The position numbers and the translations under genes were made by a program. Of a stretch of DNA of 64,000 nt, positions 33,450 through 43,136 are shown in pieces; position 1 is the stretch's first letter, and each line of letters opens with the position of its first letter. The DNA lies in the NCBI RefSeq assembly GCF_000160555.1, contig NZ_GG749283.1:1-64000 (forward strand), written 5' to 3'. The notes beneath the pieces are model-generated. The model was given only the letters and a program-made list of their open reading frames with translations. It ran no database searches and was not told the DNA's origin. The stretch is from Centipeda noxia ATCC 43541. Lineage in GTDB: Bacteria > Bacillota > Negativicutes > Selenomonadales > Selenomonadaceae.

Positions 33450-35162
33450 TTGAAGTTACCTCTCGTACGCGGTTTCTGGCAGCTGTTCAAAGGGTATTGG
33501 AGCTCTCCTGAGAAGTGGAAGGCACGCAGCCTGCTCGTCTCAGTCATCGCGCTCAATCTTATCATGGTATATCTGCTCGTCCGCATCAACGACTGGTATC
33601 GTATATTCTATGACGCACTGCAGGCGTATGATTGGGCATCGTTCTGGCCGCTCATCGGTAAGTTCACCCTTCTGGCCTTTCTCTATATCATCATTGCCGT
33701 ATATGCCGTCTACCTCCGACAGATGCTGACGATCAACTGGCGTACATGGATGACAGAGCAATATCTCGGCCGCTGGATGCACGGGCAGGTCTACTATCGC
33801 ATGCAGGTACTGCGCAGCGATACAGACAACCCTGACCAGCGTATCAGTGAGGACGTCAATCAGTTCGTTTCACTGACGCTGACTCTTCTCGTCGGCGTTC
33901 TCAAACAGCTCACAACACTCGGCGCATTTGCTGTGGTCCTTTGGAACCTCTCGGGCACGATCACCGTTCCTTTGGGCAGCAGCACATTCACCGTCTACGG
34001 CTATATGTTCTGGTTGTCTCTGCTCTATTCGGGGATTGGAACATACTTTGTTCACGTCGTCGGACGCAGGCTCATTCGGCTCAACTTCGATCAGCAGCGT
34101 TACGAGGCAGATTTTCGTTTCAGCATGATGCGCGTGCGCGAAAACAGCGAGAGCATCGCATTTTATCGCGGTGAAATGGCGGAGACAATTGGGTTCAAGG
34201 AGCGTTTTGCAAACGTTATAAAGAACTATTGGGGATTGATGCGCCGGACAAAGTTCCTGAACTTCTACGTCAACGGCTATGGTCAGCTCGCGATCATTTT
34301 CCCGATCATCATGGCGGCACCGCGCTATTACGCCGGCGAAATGGCGCTCGGCGGTCTCATGCAGACGATGTCGGCATTTGGGCGCGTGCAGGATGCGCTC
34401 TCCTTCTTTGTCGATTCGTACAGCTCCATTGCTGAGCTCGCCGCCGTGATCCAGCGACTTTCGGGCTTTACGGAGCACATGGAAGAATCCGCGCAGGTAA
34501 GGAGCGACATCGTGCGCACGGAGAGTACGGATGATGCGCTTATGCTTCAGAACCTCACCGTTGTACTGCCGAACGGTTCCCCGCTCCTCAGCCAATGCAC
34601 GCTGACACTTCCGCGCAGGAGTCATGTCCTCGTGACGGGCGCATCCGGTGCGGGAAAGAGCACGCTGCTCCGTACACTCGCCGGGATATGGCCTTATGGC
34701 AGCGGAAAGATTGAACTCCCGCACGGCGCATCTCGTCTCTTTCTTCCTCAGCGCCCCTACCTCGTCCTCGGCTCGCTCCGTCGTGTACTCTCTTATCCGC
34801 GTACGACAGCAGTGCCGGACACCGAATTGGTGCACATTCTAACGCTTGTCGGATTGGAGCATTTCTCCGCACGACTGGATGATACAGACGATTGGAGCCG
34901 CATCCTATCGCTCGGTGAACAGCAGCGGCTGGCCTTTGCGCGCATCCTGCTCATCCGTCCCGATTGGATTTTCCTCGACGAGGCAACCTCTGCCCTCGAC
35001 GAGCCGCGCGAACACGCACTGTACGAACTGCTCTATCAGGAACTCCCCGCCGCCAGCATCATCAGCGTCGGACATCGCTCGACCCTTTTTGCCGTTCATG
35101 ACACGGAGCTCCGCCTAACAGACCAAACGTATATCTATCAGGAGATCTCCCATGAATCGTAG
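33450..35162 (+). CDS. ABC transporter, fused permease/ATPase (ABC_membrane_2, SbmA/YddA/BacA-like)
   Basis: 570 aa. The N-terminal half has TM helices (about 33-52, 65-85, 145-165, 185-210, 280-300) and the YddA/BacA-type EDVNQF motif. The C-terminal ATPase has Walker A GASGAGKS (about 397-404), LSLGEQQRLAFAR, and Walker B IFLDEATSALDE. Relatives import peptides or cobalamin, or export unknown compounds. A TTG start at 33450 sits 7 bases after AAGGAGG; the frame runs upstream to 33213 without a better site and would cover the promoter. The end overlaps the amidase gene by 11 bases. The direction and substrate of transport are unknown. Confidence 0.87.
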   Translation: MKLPLVRGFWQLFKGYWSSPEKWKARSLLVSVIALNLIMVYLLVRINDWYRIFYDALQAYDWASFWPLIGKFTLLAFLYIIIAVYAVYLRQMLTINWRTWMTEQYLGRWMHGQVYYRMQVLRSDTDNPDQRISEDVNQFVSLTLTLLVGVLKQLTTLGAFAVVLWNLSGTITVPLGSSTFTVYGYMFWLSLLYSGIGTYFVHVVGRRLIRLNFDQQRYEADFRFSMMRVRENSESIAFYRGEMAETIGFKERFANVIKNYWGLMRRTKFLNFYVNGYGQLAIIFPIIMAAPRYYAGEMALGGLMQTMSAFGRVQDALSFFVDSYSSIAELAAVIQRLSGFTEHMEESAQVRSDIVRTESTDDALMLQNLTVVLPNGSPLLSQCTLTLPRRSHVLVTGASGAGKSTLLRTLAGIWPYGSGKIELPHGASRLFLPQRPYLVLGSLRRVLSYPRTTAVPDTELVHILTLVGLEHFSARLDDTDDWSRILSLGEQQRLAFARILLIRPDWIFLDEATSALDEPREHALYELLYQELPAASIISVGHRSTLFAVHDTELRLTDQTYIYQEISHES

Positions 35163-35994
35163 AGAATTCTTACGCCGCATTGCTCTCATAGGGATCGGCG
35201 CTGCCGCATTCCCCTTCTTCCCTGCCGTCGTCAAGGCATCGTGGTATATTCCTTCCGCACTGCCCGGCGTTACGATACGTCCGACTTATCTGAAATTCGG
35301 CCCGCTGGAAAATCGTTTTGTGACAGACTGTATCGTCGTTCACCATATTGGCATGGCAAATAATGACGATGTTTCGGCGGAAACCGTTCATCAATGGCAT
35401 CTGAACAATGGTTGGTCGGGCATCGGCTATCATTTTCTGATTCGCAAGGATGGTACGATCGAGGAGGGACGGCCGCTCGGTACAGTTGGAGCGCATGTCT
35501 ATGGAGAGAATCGCCATACAGTCGGTATTAATCTCGTCGGAAACTTTGAGTCCGCTGTCCCCACAGAAGCACAGAAAACAGCTGCGGCACATCTCATCGC
35601 ATCGCTTTGTACCGTATATCAGCTCGATCCTGTCTGGGAGAGTACCGTTAAGGGACACTGTGATCTCAATGCCACCGCTTGTCCGGGTCGTTATCTCTAT
35701 GCGCAGATGCCCGATATTGTACAACAGGCGCGCACCTATTACGCCTCTGAGGAACTGCAGGCAGAGCGTCTGCGCATTGCCCAGAGGGGGCAGGAGCAGC
35801 AGGGTATTCGCATGCGCGAGCAGATGGAATCGGCACAACGCAGGAACGGAATACCACGCCCGACGCATCCGGCGCCGAGCACACCCAATCCTCCGATGCG
35901 TCCGCCCTCGGAAAAACCCGCGTTAAAACCCAATAAACGCCCAGATGTACCGAAGCCAAATGCAAGGCCGGAGCAACGAAGAATCGCGATGTGA
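35152..35994 (+). CDS. Tat-exported N-acetylmuramoyl-L-alanine amidase (Amidase_2/PGRP fold)
   Basis: 280 aa. Twin-arginine signal NRREFLRRIAL (2-12) with hydrophobic stretch to about 28. Amidase_2 domain about 55-195: zinc ligands in VVHHIG (H64/H65), H169 (KGHCDL) and C177 (ACPG), with GIGYHFLI. A proline-rich tail (about 235-275) probably spans or binds the wall. It cuts the amide between MurNAc and the stem peptide. The start overlaps the ABC gene by 11 bases. An unusual point is export by Tat for an amidase linked to an ABC transporter. Confidence 0.9.
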   Translation: MNRREFLRRIALIGIGAAAFPFFPAVVKASWYIPSALPGVTIRPTYLKFGPLENRFVTDCIVVHHIGMANNDDVSAETVHQWHLNNGWSGIGYHFLIRKDGTIEEGRPLGTVGAHVYGENRHTVGINLVGNFESAVPTEAQKTAAAHLIASLCTVYQLDPVWESTVKGHCDLNATACPGRYLYAQMPDIVQQARTYYASEELQAERLRIAQRGQEQQGIRMREQMESAQRRNGIPRPTHPAPSTPNPPMRPPSEKPALKPNKRPDVPKPNARPEQRRIAM

Positions 35995-36010
35995 ATGGAG
36001 GCAGTGACCA

Positions 36011-36358
36011 ATGGGATTCCACTACCGATGGTTCGACCGTGATCAGGAGAAAACGGATGAAATGGGCATCCCGCTGACACGCGCGGAAATTGATGCACGC
36101 GGACGAAGAAAAGAACCCGAGCGCATCTTCTCACGTGGGGAACAGACCGGCATCGTGCTCACCTCAGTCATCTTCGCTTACGGATGGACGGACGGCGATC
36201 TCTCGCTCGTATTCTTTTGTCTCTCCTTCTTGATTTTCGAATTGCGAAAGATTGTGCAGCGTTATTCTCATACCTACGGAAAAAGTATTGCCAACGCAAT
36301 GCACGGCTTCAGCATTGCATTGCTTCTCGGCGCAATTGCGATAGTTTTTACGACCTAG
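36011..36358 (+). CDS. Small membrane protein of unknown function
   Basis: 115 aa. A charged N-terminal half (GFHYRWFDRDQEKTDEMGIP...) is followed by two or three hydrophobic segments (about 46-60, 64-80 and 95-113). I do not recognise a family. GGAGG precedes the ATG by 9 bases. It lies 16 bases after the amidase stop and 11 bases before the TVP38 gene, so it belongs to the same operon. Confidence 0.72.
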   Translation: MGFHYRWFDRDQEKTDEMGIPLTRAEIDARGRRKEPERIFSRGEQTGIVLTSVIFAYGWTDGDLSLVFFCLSFLIFELRKIVQRYSHTYGKSIANAMHGFSIALLLGAIAIVFTT

Positions 36359-36369
36359 GAGGTATTTAC

Positions 36370-37095
36370 GTGAAGCAACAAATGGGCATGGGGCTCGTAA
36401 AGGTTGGTGCCGCCCTTGCGATCGTACTGCTCTTCGTTATTATTCATCTGATCGCTCCCGCTTTTTTGCCGGAGCTCTTTACGCTGCTGGCAAGCGGAGA
36501 CATTCCCACAACAGTCGAATACATCCGCTCATTCGGGGACGGTGCGCTCCTCTTTGCCTTTCTCCTCACACTCTTTACCAATGCACTGGGCTTTCCGCCT
36601 GCCGTCATCTTCTCAACAGCGAACGTCATCCTCTTCGGCATTATCCCGGGCATTCTCCTCTCCTGTGTAGCAGAGACCATCGGTGTGACGATTGCCTTCC
36701 TTCTCATGCGCTTCTACTTCCGTGAAGCGGCCGAAAAAGTCATCGCTAAAAGCGCATTTCTATCCAGGGTGGATCACTACAGCGGCAGCAGAGGCTTTAT
36801 CATCATGCTGATCGGGCGCATGGTTCCCTATCTCCCCTCAGCCCTCTTGAACGCGGTCGGCGCACTTTCCTCCATCCGGCTGCGCGAGTATATGCTCGCC
36901 TCCTTTGTCGGAAAATTTCCCTCGACGGGTATCGAGGCGATCATCGGGCACGATCTCGTCATGCGGCAGGAAGACAATACGCGCCTGATCGTCGTTATTC
37001 TTCTTGCAGGCATCCTGATCTATGCCGCCGTACGCTACGAAAAACGTGTAATGAAGGCTGCGGTGCTGCCGCAGGAGACGGAGAAAAAAGAATGA
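36370..37095 (+). CDS. TVP38/TMEM64 family (DedA-like) membrane protein
   Basis: 241 aa with six or so hydrophobic segments. The family core is FPPAVIFSTANVILFGIIPG with later GRMVPYLPSALLNAVGALSSIRL, the VTT-domain pattern. Relatives are proposed lipid scramblases or transporters. It starts with GTG at 36370 behind GGAGG (7 bases). The stop overlaps the next gene by 4 bases (ATGA). Confidence 0.85.
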   Translation: MKQQMGMGLVKVGAALAIVLLFVIIHLIAPAFLPELFTLLASGDIPTTVEYIRSFGDGALLFAFLLTLFTNALGFPPAVIFSTANVILFGIIPGILLSCVAETIGVTIAFLLMRFYFREAAEKVIAKSAFLSRVDHYSGSRGFIIMLIGRMVPYLPSALLNAVGALSSIRLREYMLASFVGKFPSTGIEAIIGHDLVMRQEDNTRLIVVILLAGILIYAAVRYEKRVMKAAVLPQETEKKE

Positions 37096-38345
37096 CGCGC
37101 CGCTCTTTTTTGCAGACTGCCATGAATGCCATCCTGACGATGGGCATTGGCAGTCTATTTTCGTCTCGCACTGCTGGAGCCGTCTCAAACGACATACACC
37201 ACCTGCGCCAGGTCATCACAAAGAACCCGAATCAGACACGCATAATTCAATGGGACAGCCCTCATCTGCTGCAGGATATCTGCGTTGAGCTGCGGCATGC
37301 CGGAGAACAGCAGGGACGAACAGAGCTCTTTTCCCCCGCCTATGCCTCCCTTGCACAGGATGAAGAAGCGCAGTTCATCTATCACGCAGAGATTCCTCTG
37401 CCTGCCGGCGGCGGCTCCTATCGTGTCACGCATGCAGGCGGAAGAACGGCGTGGATTCCTCTCTCTCAGGAGCATTCGAATACGAATGTACGCGCCCTTT
37501 TCTTCTCAGACAGTCAATGCAGTGAACGTTATGATGTGTGGCAGCAAGTCTATCATACCGCTTGGCAGCGGCACTCTGCAGCAGATTTTGCAGCCATTGT
37601 CGGCGACCTCACAGACAACGGAGAATCTTCATGGCATTGGTGCAGCTTCTTCGCGGCGATGGAGGGAGCAGAGAATCCTTTGGCGCGCTGCATTCATGTA
37701 CCTGTCCTCGGCAATCATGAATATTACGGCCTGAATTGGACAGCGACACCGCCTGCGCGCTATCTGCGCACATTTGCACTGCCGGACAACGGCAGCACAG
37801 AGTTTCGGGGGCACTATTACTCCTTTGATCTCGGCGCAGTACACTGCATCGTCCTCGATACACAGTTTCTCGAGCTCGGTACACGCGGCGAGGCGCTGAA
37901 ACACGAACAGCTGGACTGGCTCATGCGTGATGTCAAAGGGAGTACTGCCCCGTGGAAGGTTGTCCTCATGCACAAGGATATCCTTTCCTACGGGGAGTAT
38001 CAGACAGAGACAGGAATAACGACGGGGATCAGCGATGTGGGCCGCGTCTTCCTGGACATATTCGATGCTCTCGGCATCGATCTGGTTATCTCAGGTCATG
38101 TTCATTCCTATCGCCGCCGGCAGATACGTGCACGGCAGACCGATGAACACGGCACGCTCTATCTCCTCACAGGCCCTGCCGGGAATCAATACTTTAACGT
38201 GCCTGCCGAACGCTACGATCTCGCCGCAGCGCCCAATCCCGCTCCATCCAATTACCTTTACATGGAAGCAGATAAACATCAGCTGAGCATCCGCTGCGAG
38301 GCGCTGGACGGCACAATACTGGATACGATATCCCTTCATAAGTAA
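37092..38345 (+). CDS. Exported metallophosphoesterase with Tat-like signal
   Basis: 417 aa. The N-terminus TRRSFLQT plus a hydrophobic stretch (to about 30) looks like a Tat signal. Calcineurin-like domain about 130-400: FFSDSQ, GDLTDNG, GNHEYY, MHKD and GHVHSYRR supply the two-metal site. The N-terminal part (40-130) is a beta-rich domain like the purple acid phosphatase-type Fn3 domain. Substrate unknown. Last gene of the five-gene operon; a terminator follows. Confidence 0.87.
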   Translation: MTRRSFLQTAMNAILTMGIGSLFSSRTAGAVSNDIHHLRQVITKNPNQTRIIQWDSPHLLQDICVELRHAGEQQGRTELFSPAYASLAQDEEAQFIYHAEIPLPAGGGSYRVTHAGGRTAWIPLSQEHSNTNVRALFFSDSQCSERYDVWQQVYHTAWQRHSAADFAAIVGDLTDNGESSWHWCSFFAAMEGAENPLARCIHVPVLGNHEYYGLNWTATPPARYLRTFALPDNGSTEFRGHYYSFDLGAVHCIVLDTQFLELGTRGEALKHEQLDWLMRDVKGSTAPWKVVLMHKDILSYGEYQTETGITTGISDVGRVFLDIFDALGIDLVISGHVHSYRRRQIRARQTDEHGTLYLLTGPAGNQYFNVPAERYDLAAAPNPAPSNYLYMEADKHQLSIRCEALDGTILDTISLHK

Positions 38346-38388
38346 AAAGAGACAGACGGCGCAAAGATCGCGCTGTCTGTCTCTTTTA
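38344..38388. terminator. Bidirectional terminator between phosphoesterase and citrate transporter
   Basis: AAAAGAGACAGAC-GCGC pairs with GCGC-GTCTGTCTCTTTT apart from a bulge: a long stem with A/T flanks on both strands. Confidence 0.92.
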
Positions 38389-38391
38389 CTC

Positions 38392-39717
38392 TTAAATCGT
38401 AACAATGCCCAAAGCTATTGCAAAAACCAATGAGATGATGGACAACCCCCAAAGCCATGGCGCACAAAAGCGCAGCAGCTGCTTGATGGAGACGCCCGCA
38501 AGACCGCAGCAAAGGAATGTTGTCGCCGCGTGCGGCGTAACGAGGACGGCAAAGTTTTTGCCAACCAACATGGCATTCGACATATTCTCCGGCGATATGC
38601 CATACTGCTCACCGACGCCGATCGCAAGAGGAAGGAGGCCGAAGAAATACGGACTCGTACCGAGCATCATCCCGATAGGAACGGCAAATATCCCCATGAT
38701 AATGTGAACATAGGGACCGAGGACAGATGGAATGAGCATGACAAGCGTTTCCGCCATCGCATCCATCATCTTCGTCCCGGTCAGGACTCCGAGGAATACG
38801 CCGGAGGCGAGCAGGATCATGGGAACGCCGAGAGCCTCGCCCGCATGGGCTTTGATGCGCGCCCCCTGCATTTTTGGATCTGGAAAGTTCACGATGAGCG
38901 CCAGCGACAGTCCGATCATAAAGGCAGCATACAGCTGGATCTTCGTGAAGCAGAGCATTGCAATCACGCCGACCGTGAGAATGAGATTGAACCAGAAGAG
39001 CTTTGGACGCTTAAGCGCGGCGGCTTCCTCATCGGAAATCTGATGCGCAGAGGAGGCATCCTCATCCAGCTCTGCCGCCTTTCCTGTCGGATGCAGTCCC
39101 GCACCGCGCCGTTTCTCCAAAATCCCCATGAACGCAGCAAAGAAGAGCACCATGATAATACCGACAATCTGCAGCGGTATCAGCGTGTGCCAGAGCGCGT
39201 TGACATCTGTATCCAAAATGACGCCGACACGCGCGACCGGCCCGCCCCACGGAAGAAGGTTCATGATACTCATGGCGGCGCCGATGATGACACAGAGGAC
39301 AACAGGACGGATATGCAACTTCTTATAGATCGGCAGCATCGCCGGAACTGTCACGAGGAGAGTTGCAGCAAGCGCACCGTCAAGATGGGCAATGGTTGCG
39401 ATACAGGCAGTTGATACCGTAACCAAGACAACATTTGAGCCGGCATGTTTCACGAGGAAATCAACCAGCGGATCAAAGAGTCCGACTTCCGACATAATCG
39501 AAAAGTAAACAATTGAGAAAATGAAGAGCACCGCGACTGGCATGGTTGTTGTAACGCCTGTTTTCATAAACTCTGCAATCTGTGTGAAGTCAAAACCGCA
39601 GACAACGGCACAGACGATCGGAACAACGACAAAAATCGGCGTTGGATGCACCTTCGACTGCAAAAGCAAATAGATGATCAGAAAGATCATGACAAAACCG
39701 GTAACAGCCAATAACAT
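38392..39717 (-). CDS. Citrate transporter, CitMHS family
   Basis: 441 aa, about 12 hydrophobic segments. CitMHS carriers import citrate complexed with a divalent metal with protons. Family features include the hydrophobic start MLLAVTGFVMIFLIIYLL, the AHLDGALAATLLVTVPAML block and a Gly-Asp-rich loop. The ATG at 39717 follows GGAGGG; the ATG at 39738 has no site. It comes after citG with a 67-base gap and without a terminator, so it is probably the last gene of citDEFG. This places uptake with citrate cleavage. Confidence 0.9.
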   Translation of the reverse strand: MLLAVTGFVMIFLIIYLLLQSKVHPTPIFVVVPIVCAVVCGFDFTQIAEFMKTGVTTTMPVAVLFIFSIVYFSIMSEVGLFDPLVDFLVKHAGSNVVLVTVSTACIATIAHLDGALAATLLVTVPAMLPIYKKLHIRPVVLCVIIGAAMSIMNLLPWGGPVARVGVILDTDVNALWHTLIPLQIVGIIMVLFFAAFMGILEKRRGAGLHPTGKAAELDEDASSAHQISDEEAAALKRPKLFWFNLILTVGVIAMLCFTKIQLYAAFMIGLSLALIVNFPDPKMQGARIKAHAGEALGVPMILLASGVFLGVLTGTKMMDAMAETLVMLIPSVLGPYVHIIMGIFAVPIGMMLGTSPYFFGLLPLAIGVGEQYGISPENMSNAMLVGKNFAVLVTPHAATTFLCCGLAGVSIKQLLRFCAPWLWGLSIISLVFAIALGIVTI

Positions 39718-39784
39718 GAGAATCCCTCCGTTCTGCAAAATTATCCAAGATTTAGTCTGCCGAAGCAGGATGAATGAATTATGC

Positions 39785-40630
39785 TCATCTGGATTCTATT
39801 TCATAGAGGAAGTGCGTGACCGCAACAAGATCTGCTGAGCCGCCGGGACTGACCCATGCGGCAGTCAACTGGTCATCAAAGGCATGGACCGCGGCACGGC
39901 CGGCCTCCGTCTCCATGCTTCCCAGTTGGACAATGCGAGCGGCCTCCTCCTGCACACAATGAAGCATCGCAAGGTCATGACGTCCGAGGATATTCGTGTC
40001 CATATTATGTGCCATAAGCACGAGGAGGACATCGACCAGCGCATCATTCAGCGGTGTATTTTTTCCCCTTTGTACACGATAGAGCGGAAGGGCGTAATTC
40101 CACACGAGCGGGAATCCGGCCTCTGCCTCCCCGCGCACACCGGTCAGTCCATAGGTGAGGTATGCCTCCTGCCCCTTTGTATGGGGGATATTTGGCATCC
40201 CTCCATAGTCTGCATGACAAAGTCCGGCACAGATAATTCGCACGGCATTCAGCACGGCATCTGCCGTCAGCGGCTTTCCATGCGCGCCGATCCATCCTGC
40301 CGCTCCGAGCAGCACGCCAAAGCTGAAGATTGCTCCTTTGTGCGTATTTATGCCCCCTGTACGGGCATACATGGCGGATTCTGCTGCGCGTCCAATCGAG
40401 CGCAGGCGTGCAAGCAGCGTATGCAGGCTCATCCCCTGTCCCGCTCCTGCGCGTACAAATTCCGCAAAATATGGAGCGAGTACCGCTGCCGATGCCTGAA
40501 ATGTGAAAAAATCCATGTCCCGATGCGCCCCATTGTTCGAACGGTCGACCAGACCGGGCTTCGGGGTTGCCGCCGCCTCGACGAGCAGCGCCTCAACGGC
40601 GCATGCGGCAATCATATCTGCGTCGCACAT
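39785..40630 (-). CDS. citG: Triphosphoribosyl-dephospho-CoA synthase
   Basis: 281 aa. It makes the prosthetic group precursor for citrate lyase ACP from dephospho-CoA and ATP. Family segments: LLVEAAATPKPGLVDRSNNGAHRDM near the N-terminus, GGINTHKGAIFSFGVLLGA, and the conserved AHNMDTNILGRH near the C-terminus. The ATG at 40630 has AGGTG 6 bases upstream; a GTG 9 bases earlier is possible. It lies 21 bases after citF. Confidence 0.93.
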   Translation of the reverse strand: MCDADMIAACAVEALLVEAAATPKPGLVDRSNNGAHRDMDFFTFQASAAVLAPYFAEFVRAGAGQGMSLHTLLARLRSIGRAAESAMYARTGGINTHKGAIFSFGVLLGAAGWIGAHGKPLTADAVLNAVRIICAGLCHADYGGMPNIPHTKGQEAYLTYGLTGVRGEAEAGFPLVWNYALPLYRVQRGKNTPLNDALVDVLLVLMAHNMDTNILGRHDLAMLHCVQEEAARIVQLGSMETEAGRAAVHAFDDQLTAAWVSPGGSADLVAVTHFLYEIESR

Positions 40631-40651
40631 GTTCTTCACCTAAGACTGTGT

Positions 40652-42214
40652 TCAGAGTTTAAGCGGCCTAATCTTGCGTACAACATCGAGAATCGTGCCG
40701 TCACGCGCCTCCAGAACGGCAATGATCCGATCCTCCCATTCGAGTTCATCCGGCTCTCCCACGAGACTGTACGCCTTCTCTTGAAGAGCCTCGATCGTTG
40801 TATGAGCAATCCCCGCGGCATCGAGGCAGTCAACAAGATCCGTACGCACAGGATTGACCGCAATGCCGTAATCGGTCACAAGCACATCCACGCAATCCCC
40901 CGGCGTCGTTACAGTAACCACCTTTTTGCAGACCGTCGCCATGCGGCCGCGCACCAGCGGCGTCACGATGATGCAGCATTTGCTCCCGGCCGCGGTGTCC
41001 GGATGCCCTCCCGGCGCGCCGCGCAGCACGCCGTCCGAACCGGTCAGCACATTGACGTTGAAATCCGTGTCGATCTCAAGCGCCGCCAATACTACGAAAT
41101 CCAGTTTGTTCACATACGCACCTTTATTCGCCGGATTGGCATATTCGCTCGTAGAAATCTCCAAGTGCTGATCCGGATGTTCCGCTAGATGCGCAATCGC
41201 CTTTGTGTCAAAATCCTGCGTGTCGAGAAGTTTGCGCACAAGCCCCTTGTCCATGAGATCGCAGATGTTGCCACCCATGCCTCCGAGCGCAAAGCCCATC
41301 ACGATGCCGCGCTCCGTCATATAGGTTTCGAGGTAGCGATTAACAGCAAGCGAGGGCCCTCCGACTCCTGTCTGAAAGGAGAATCCATCCTTGAAGTAAG
41401 GTGTTGCCGCCATGATCTTTGCGCAGTTCTCCGCCATCATAAGATTGCGCGGATCCTCGGTCACACGGGCCTCCTTCGTTCCGATCTTTTTCGGATCGCC
41501 GACCTCATCGACGACGACGACATAGTCCACGTCGATAGAGGAAATAGATGCAGGCGTATTCGGAAACGGAACCATGGTGTCCGTCACGACGACAACACGA
41601 TTTGCATAGCGCGCGTCTGCGACGGCATAACCGAGCGTGCCGCAGTTATTCTTTCCGCCTGTACCGTTTGCATTTCCGTAATCATCCGCAGAAGATGCCG
41701 CAATGAATGTGATGTCAATGGCAAGTTCTCCCGTCTCGATCGCACGCGGTCTGCCGCCGTGACTGCGGATGATCGCCGGCGTCTTGAGCTTGCCCGCGGA
41801 GATGACTTCACCGATTCGCCCGCGCACGCCGGAGGACTGAATCCCGATGATCTTTCCTGCCTCGATATAGTCTGCGAGCAGATCCTGTGCGCTGCCGAGC
41901 GATGTTGTCGCGACCGTCAGATCCTTCAGCCCCATCTCCTCCACCAAAACCTTCACAACCATACTGGTCACATAATCGCCGTTGCGAAACGCATGGTGGA
42001 AGGACACGGTCATGCCGTCATGCGCCCCGCATTTCTCGCACGCCTCACGGATGGAGGCGAGCACCTTGGATGCCTGCGGTTTTTCCGCGCGGCGCACACG
42101 AGGACCTGCTTTATGGAAGGTCTTTCCGTCCATATAGTATTTCCCCTGATATACCTCCTTTCCACCTGCGAGAAGCTCCTCCGGAATTTCTCTGCCAACT
42201 GCATTTTTCATCAC
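40652..42214 (-). CDS. citF: Citrate lyase alpha subunit (citrate:acetyl-ACP transferase)
   Basis: 520 aa. It swaps the acetyl group on the lyase ACP for citrate. Collinear with CitF of about 510 aa: MTVSFHHAFRNGDYV, SSGVRGRIGEVISAGKL, GGKNNCGTLGYAVADARYANRVVVV and the C-terminal VRGRMATVCKKVVTVTTPG. It is flanked by citE (10-base gap) and citG. Confidence 0.96.
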   Translation of the reverse strand: MMKNAVGREIPEELLAGGKEVYQGKYYMDGKTFHKAGPRVRRAEKPQASKVLASIREACEKCGAHDGMTVSFHHAFRNGDYVTSMVVKVLVEEMGLKDLTVATTSLGSAQDLLADYIEAGKIIGIQSSGVRGRIGEVISAGKLKTPAIIRSHGGRPRAIETGELAIDITFIAASSADDYGNANGTGGKNNCGTLGYAVADARYANRVVVVTDTMVPFPNTPASISSIDVDYVVVVDEVGDPKKIGTKEARVTEDPRNLMMAENCAKIMAATPYFKDGFSFQTGVGGPSLAVNRYLETYMTERGIVMGFALGGMGGNICDLMDKGLVRKLLDTQDFDTKAIAHLAEHPDQHLEISTSEYANPANKGAYVNKLDFVVLAALEIDTDFNVNVLTGSDGVLRGAPGGHPDTAAGSKCCIIVTPLVRGRMATVCKKVVTVTTPGDCVDVLVTDYGIAVNPVRTDLVDCLDAAGIAHTTIEALQEKAYSLVGEPDELEWEDRIIAVLEARDGTILDVVRKIRPLKL

Positions 42215-42224
42215 CGCACCCCCT

Positions 42225-43136
42225 CTATAAATCTCCGTGATAAACGCCGCACGCCTTTGCCAGTGCGATCACGCGGCTCGCATCCTCGATAAAGGGAATG
42301 TCGACCATCTTTCCATTGACCGTATAGACGCCGACGCCCTGTTTCGACTGTTCCTCAAAGCTGCGCACGTAAAGTTCTGCCGTCGCGATCTCCTGCGGGG
42401 TCGGAGCAAAGGTCTGGTGTACATAGGCAATCTGCCGCGGATTGATGAGGCTCTTGCCGTCAAAGCCCATTGCATGGTCGAGTTCCACCTCCGCGCGAAA
42501 TCCCTCCTCATCGTCCAGCGCCGTAAACACAGTATCAAAGCACTGAATCCCTGCCTCGCGCGCCGCAAGCAACATGAGACTGCGCGCCGTATTGATCTCG
42601 ATGCCGCTGCGCACGGGGCGCACGTGCATGCTCTTGCGGAAATCTCCGCCCGAAATGGCAACGCCGAGCATACGATCCGATGCCTGACAGATTTCCCGTG
42701 CATTCAGGATCCCTTTCGGACTTTCGAGCGCCGCCATGAGAAGGGTCCGCCCCTCCTCAACGCCAAATTCCTTCTCCGCCGCGCGGACATGTTCTTCGAT
42801 ACACTTCACATCGTCTGCGCTCTCACATTTTGCAATGCGCACCCCATCCGCACCGCCGGCGACACAGACGCGGATATCTTCCTGCCAGTGCGGCGTCTCG
42901 AGCCCGTTCATGCGGACAAGCACCTCAGTCTTGCCGTAATCAATGCTCCTCAGCGCATGATAGAGCGAGAAGCGCGCCGCATCCTTCTGGTTCTCCGCCA
43001 CCGCATCCTCAAGGTCGAGAATAATGCTGTCCACACCGTAGATATAGGCATCCTTAATCAGGCCCGGACGCTGCGCATTCATGAACATCATCGTACGGCG
43101 GAGACGGAATCGCTCCGGTCTTGGTCTTGGAATCAT
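42225..43136 (-). CDS. citE: Citrate lyase beta subunit (citryl-ACP lyase)
   Basis: 303 aa HpcH/HpaI-fold enzyme splitting citryl-ACP to oxaloacetate and acetyl-ACP. RRTMMFMNAQRPGLIKDA at the N-terminus, LDLEDAVAENQKD (metal/substrate acid residues) and GFDGKSLINPRQI near the C-terminus are diagnostic. The ATG at 43136 overlaps the citD stop by 4 bases (ATGA) and follows GGGGAGG. The open frame extends further, but over citD. Confidence 0.95.
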   Translation of the reverse strand: MIPRPRPERFRLRRTMMFMNAQRPGLIKDAYIYGVDSIILDLEDAVAENQKDAARFSLYHALRSIDYGKTEVLVRMNGLETPHWQEDIRVCVAGGADGVRIAKCESADDVKCIEEHVRAAEKEFGVEEGRTLLMAALESPKGILNAREICQASDRMLGVAISGGDFRKSMHVRPVRSGIEINTARSLMLLAAREAGIQCFDTVFTALDDEEGFRAEVELDHAMGFDGKSLINPRQIAYVHQTFAPTPQEIATAELYVRSFEEQSKQGVGVYTVNGKMVDIPFIEDASRVIALAKACGVYHGDL

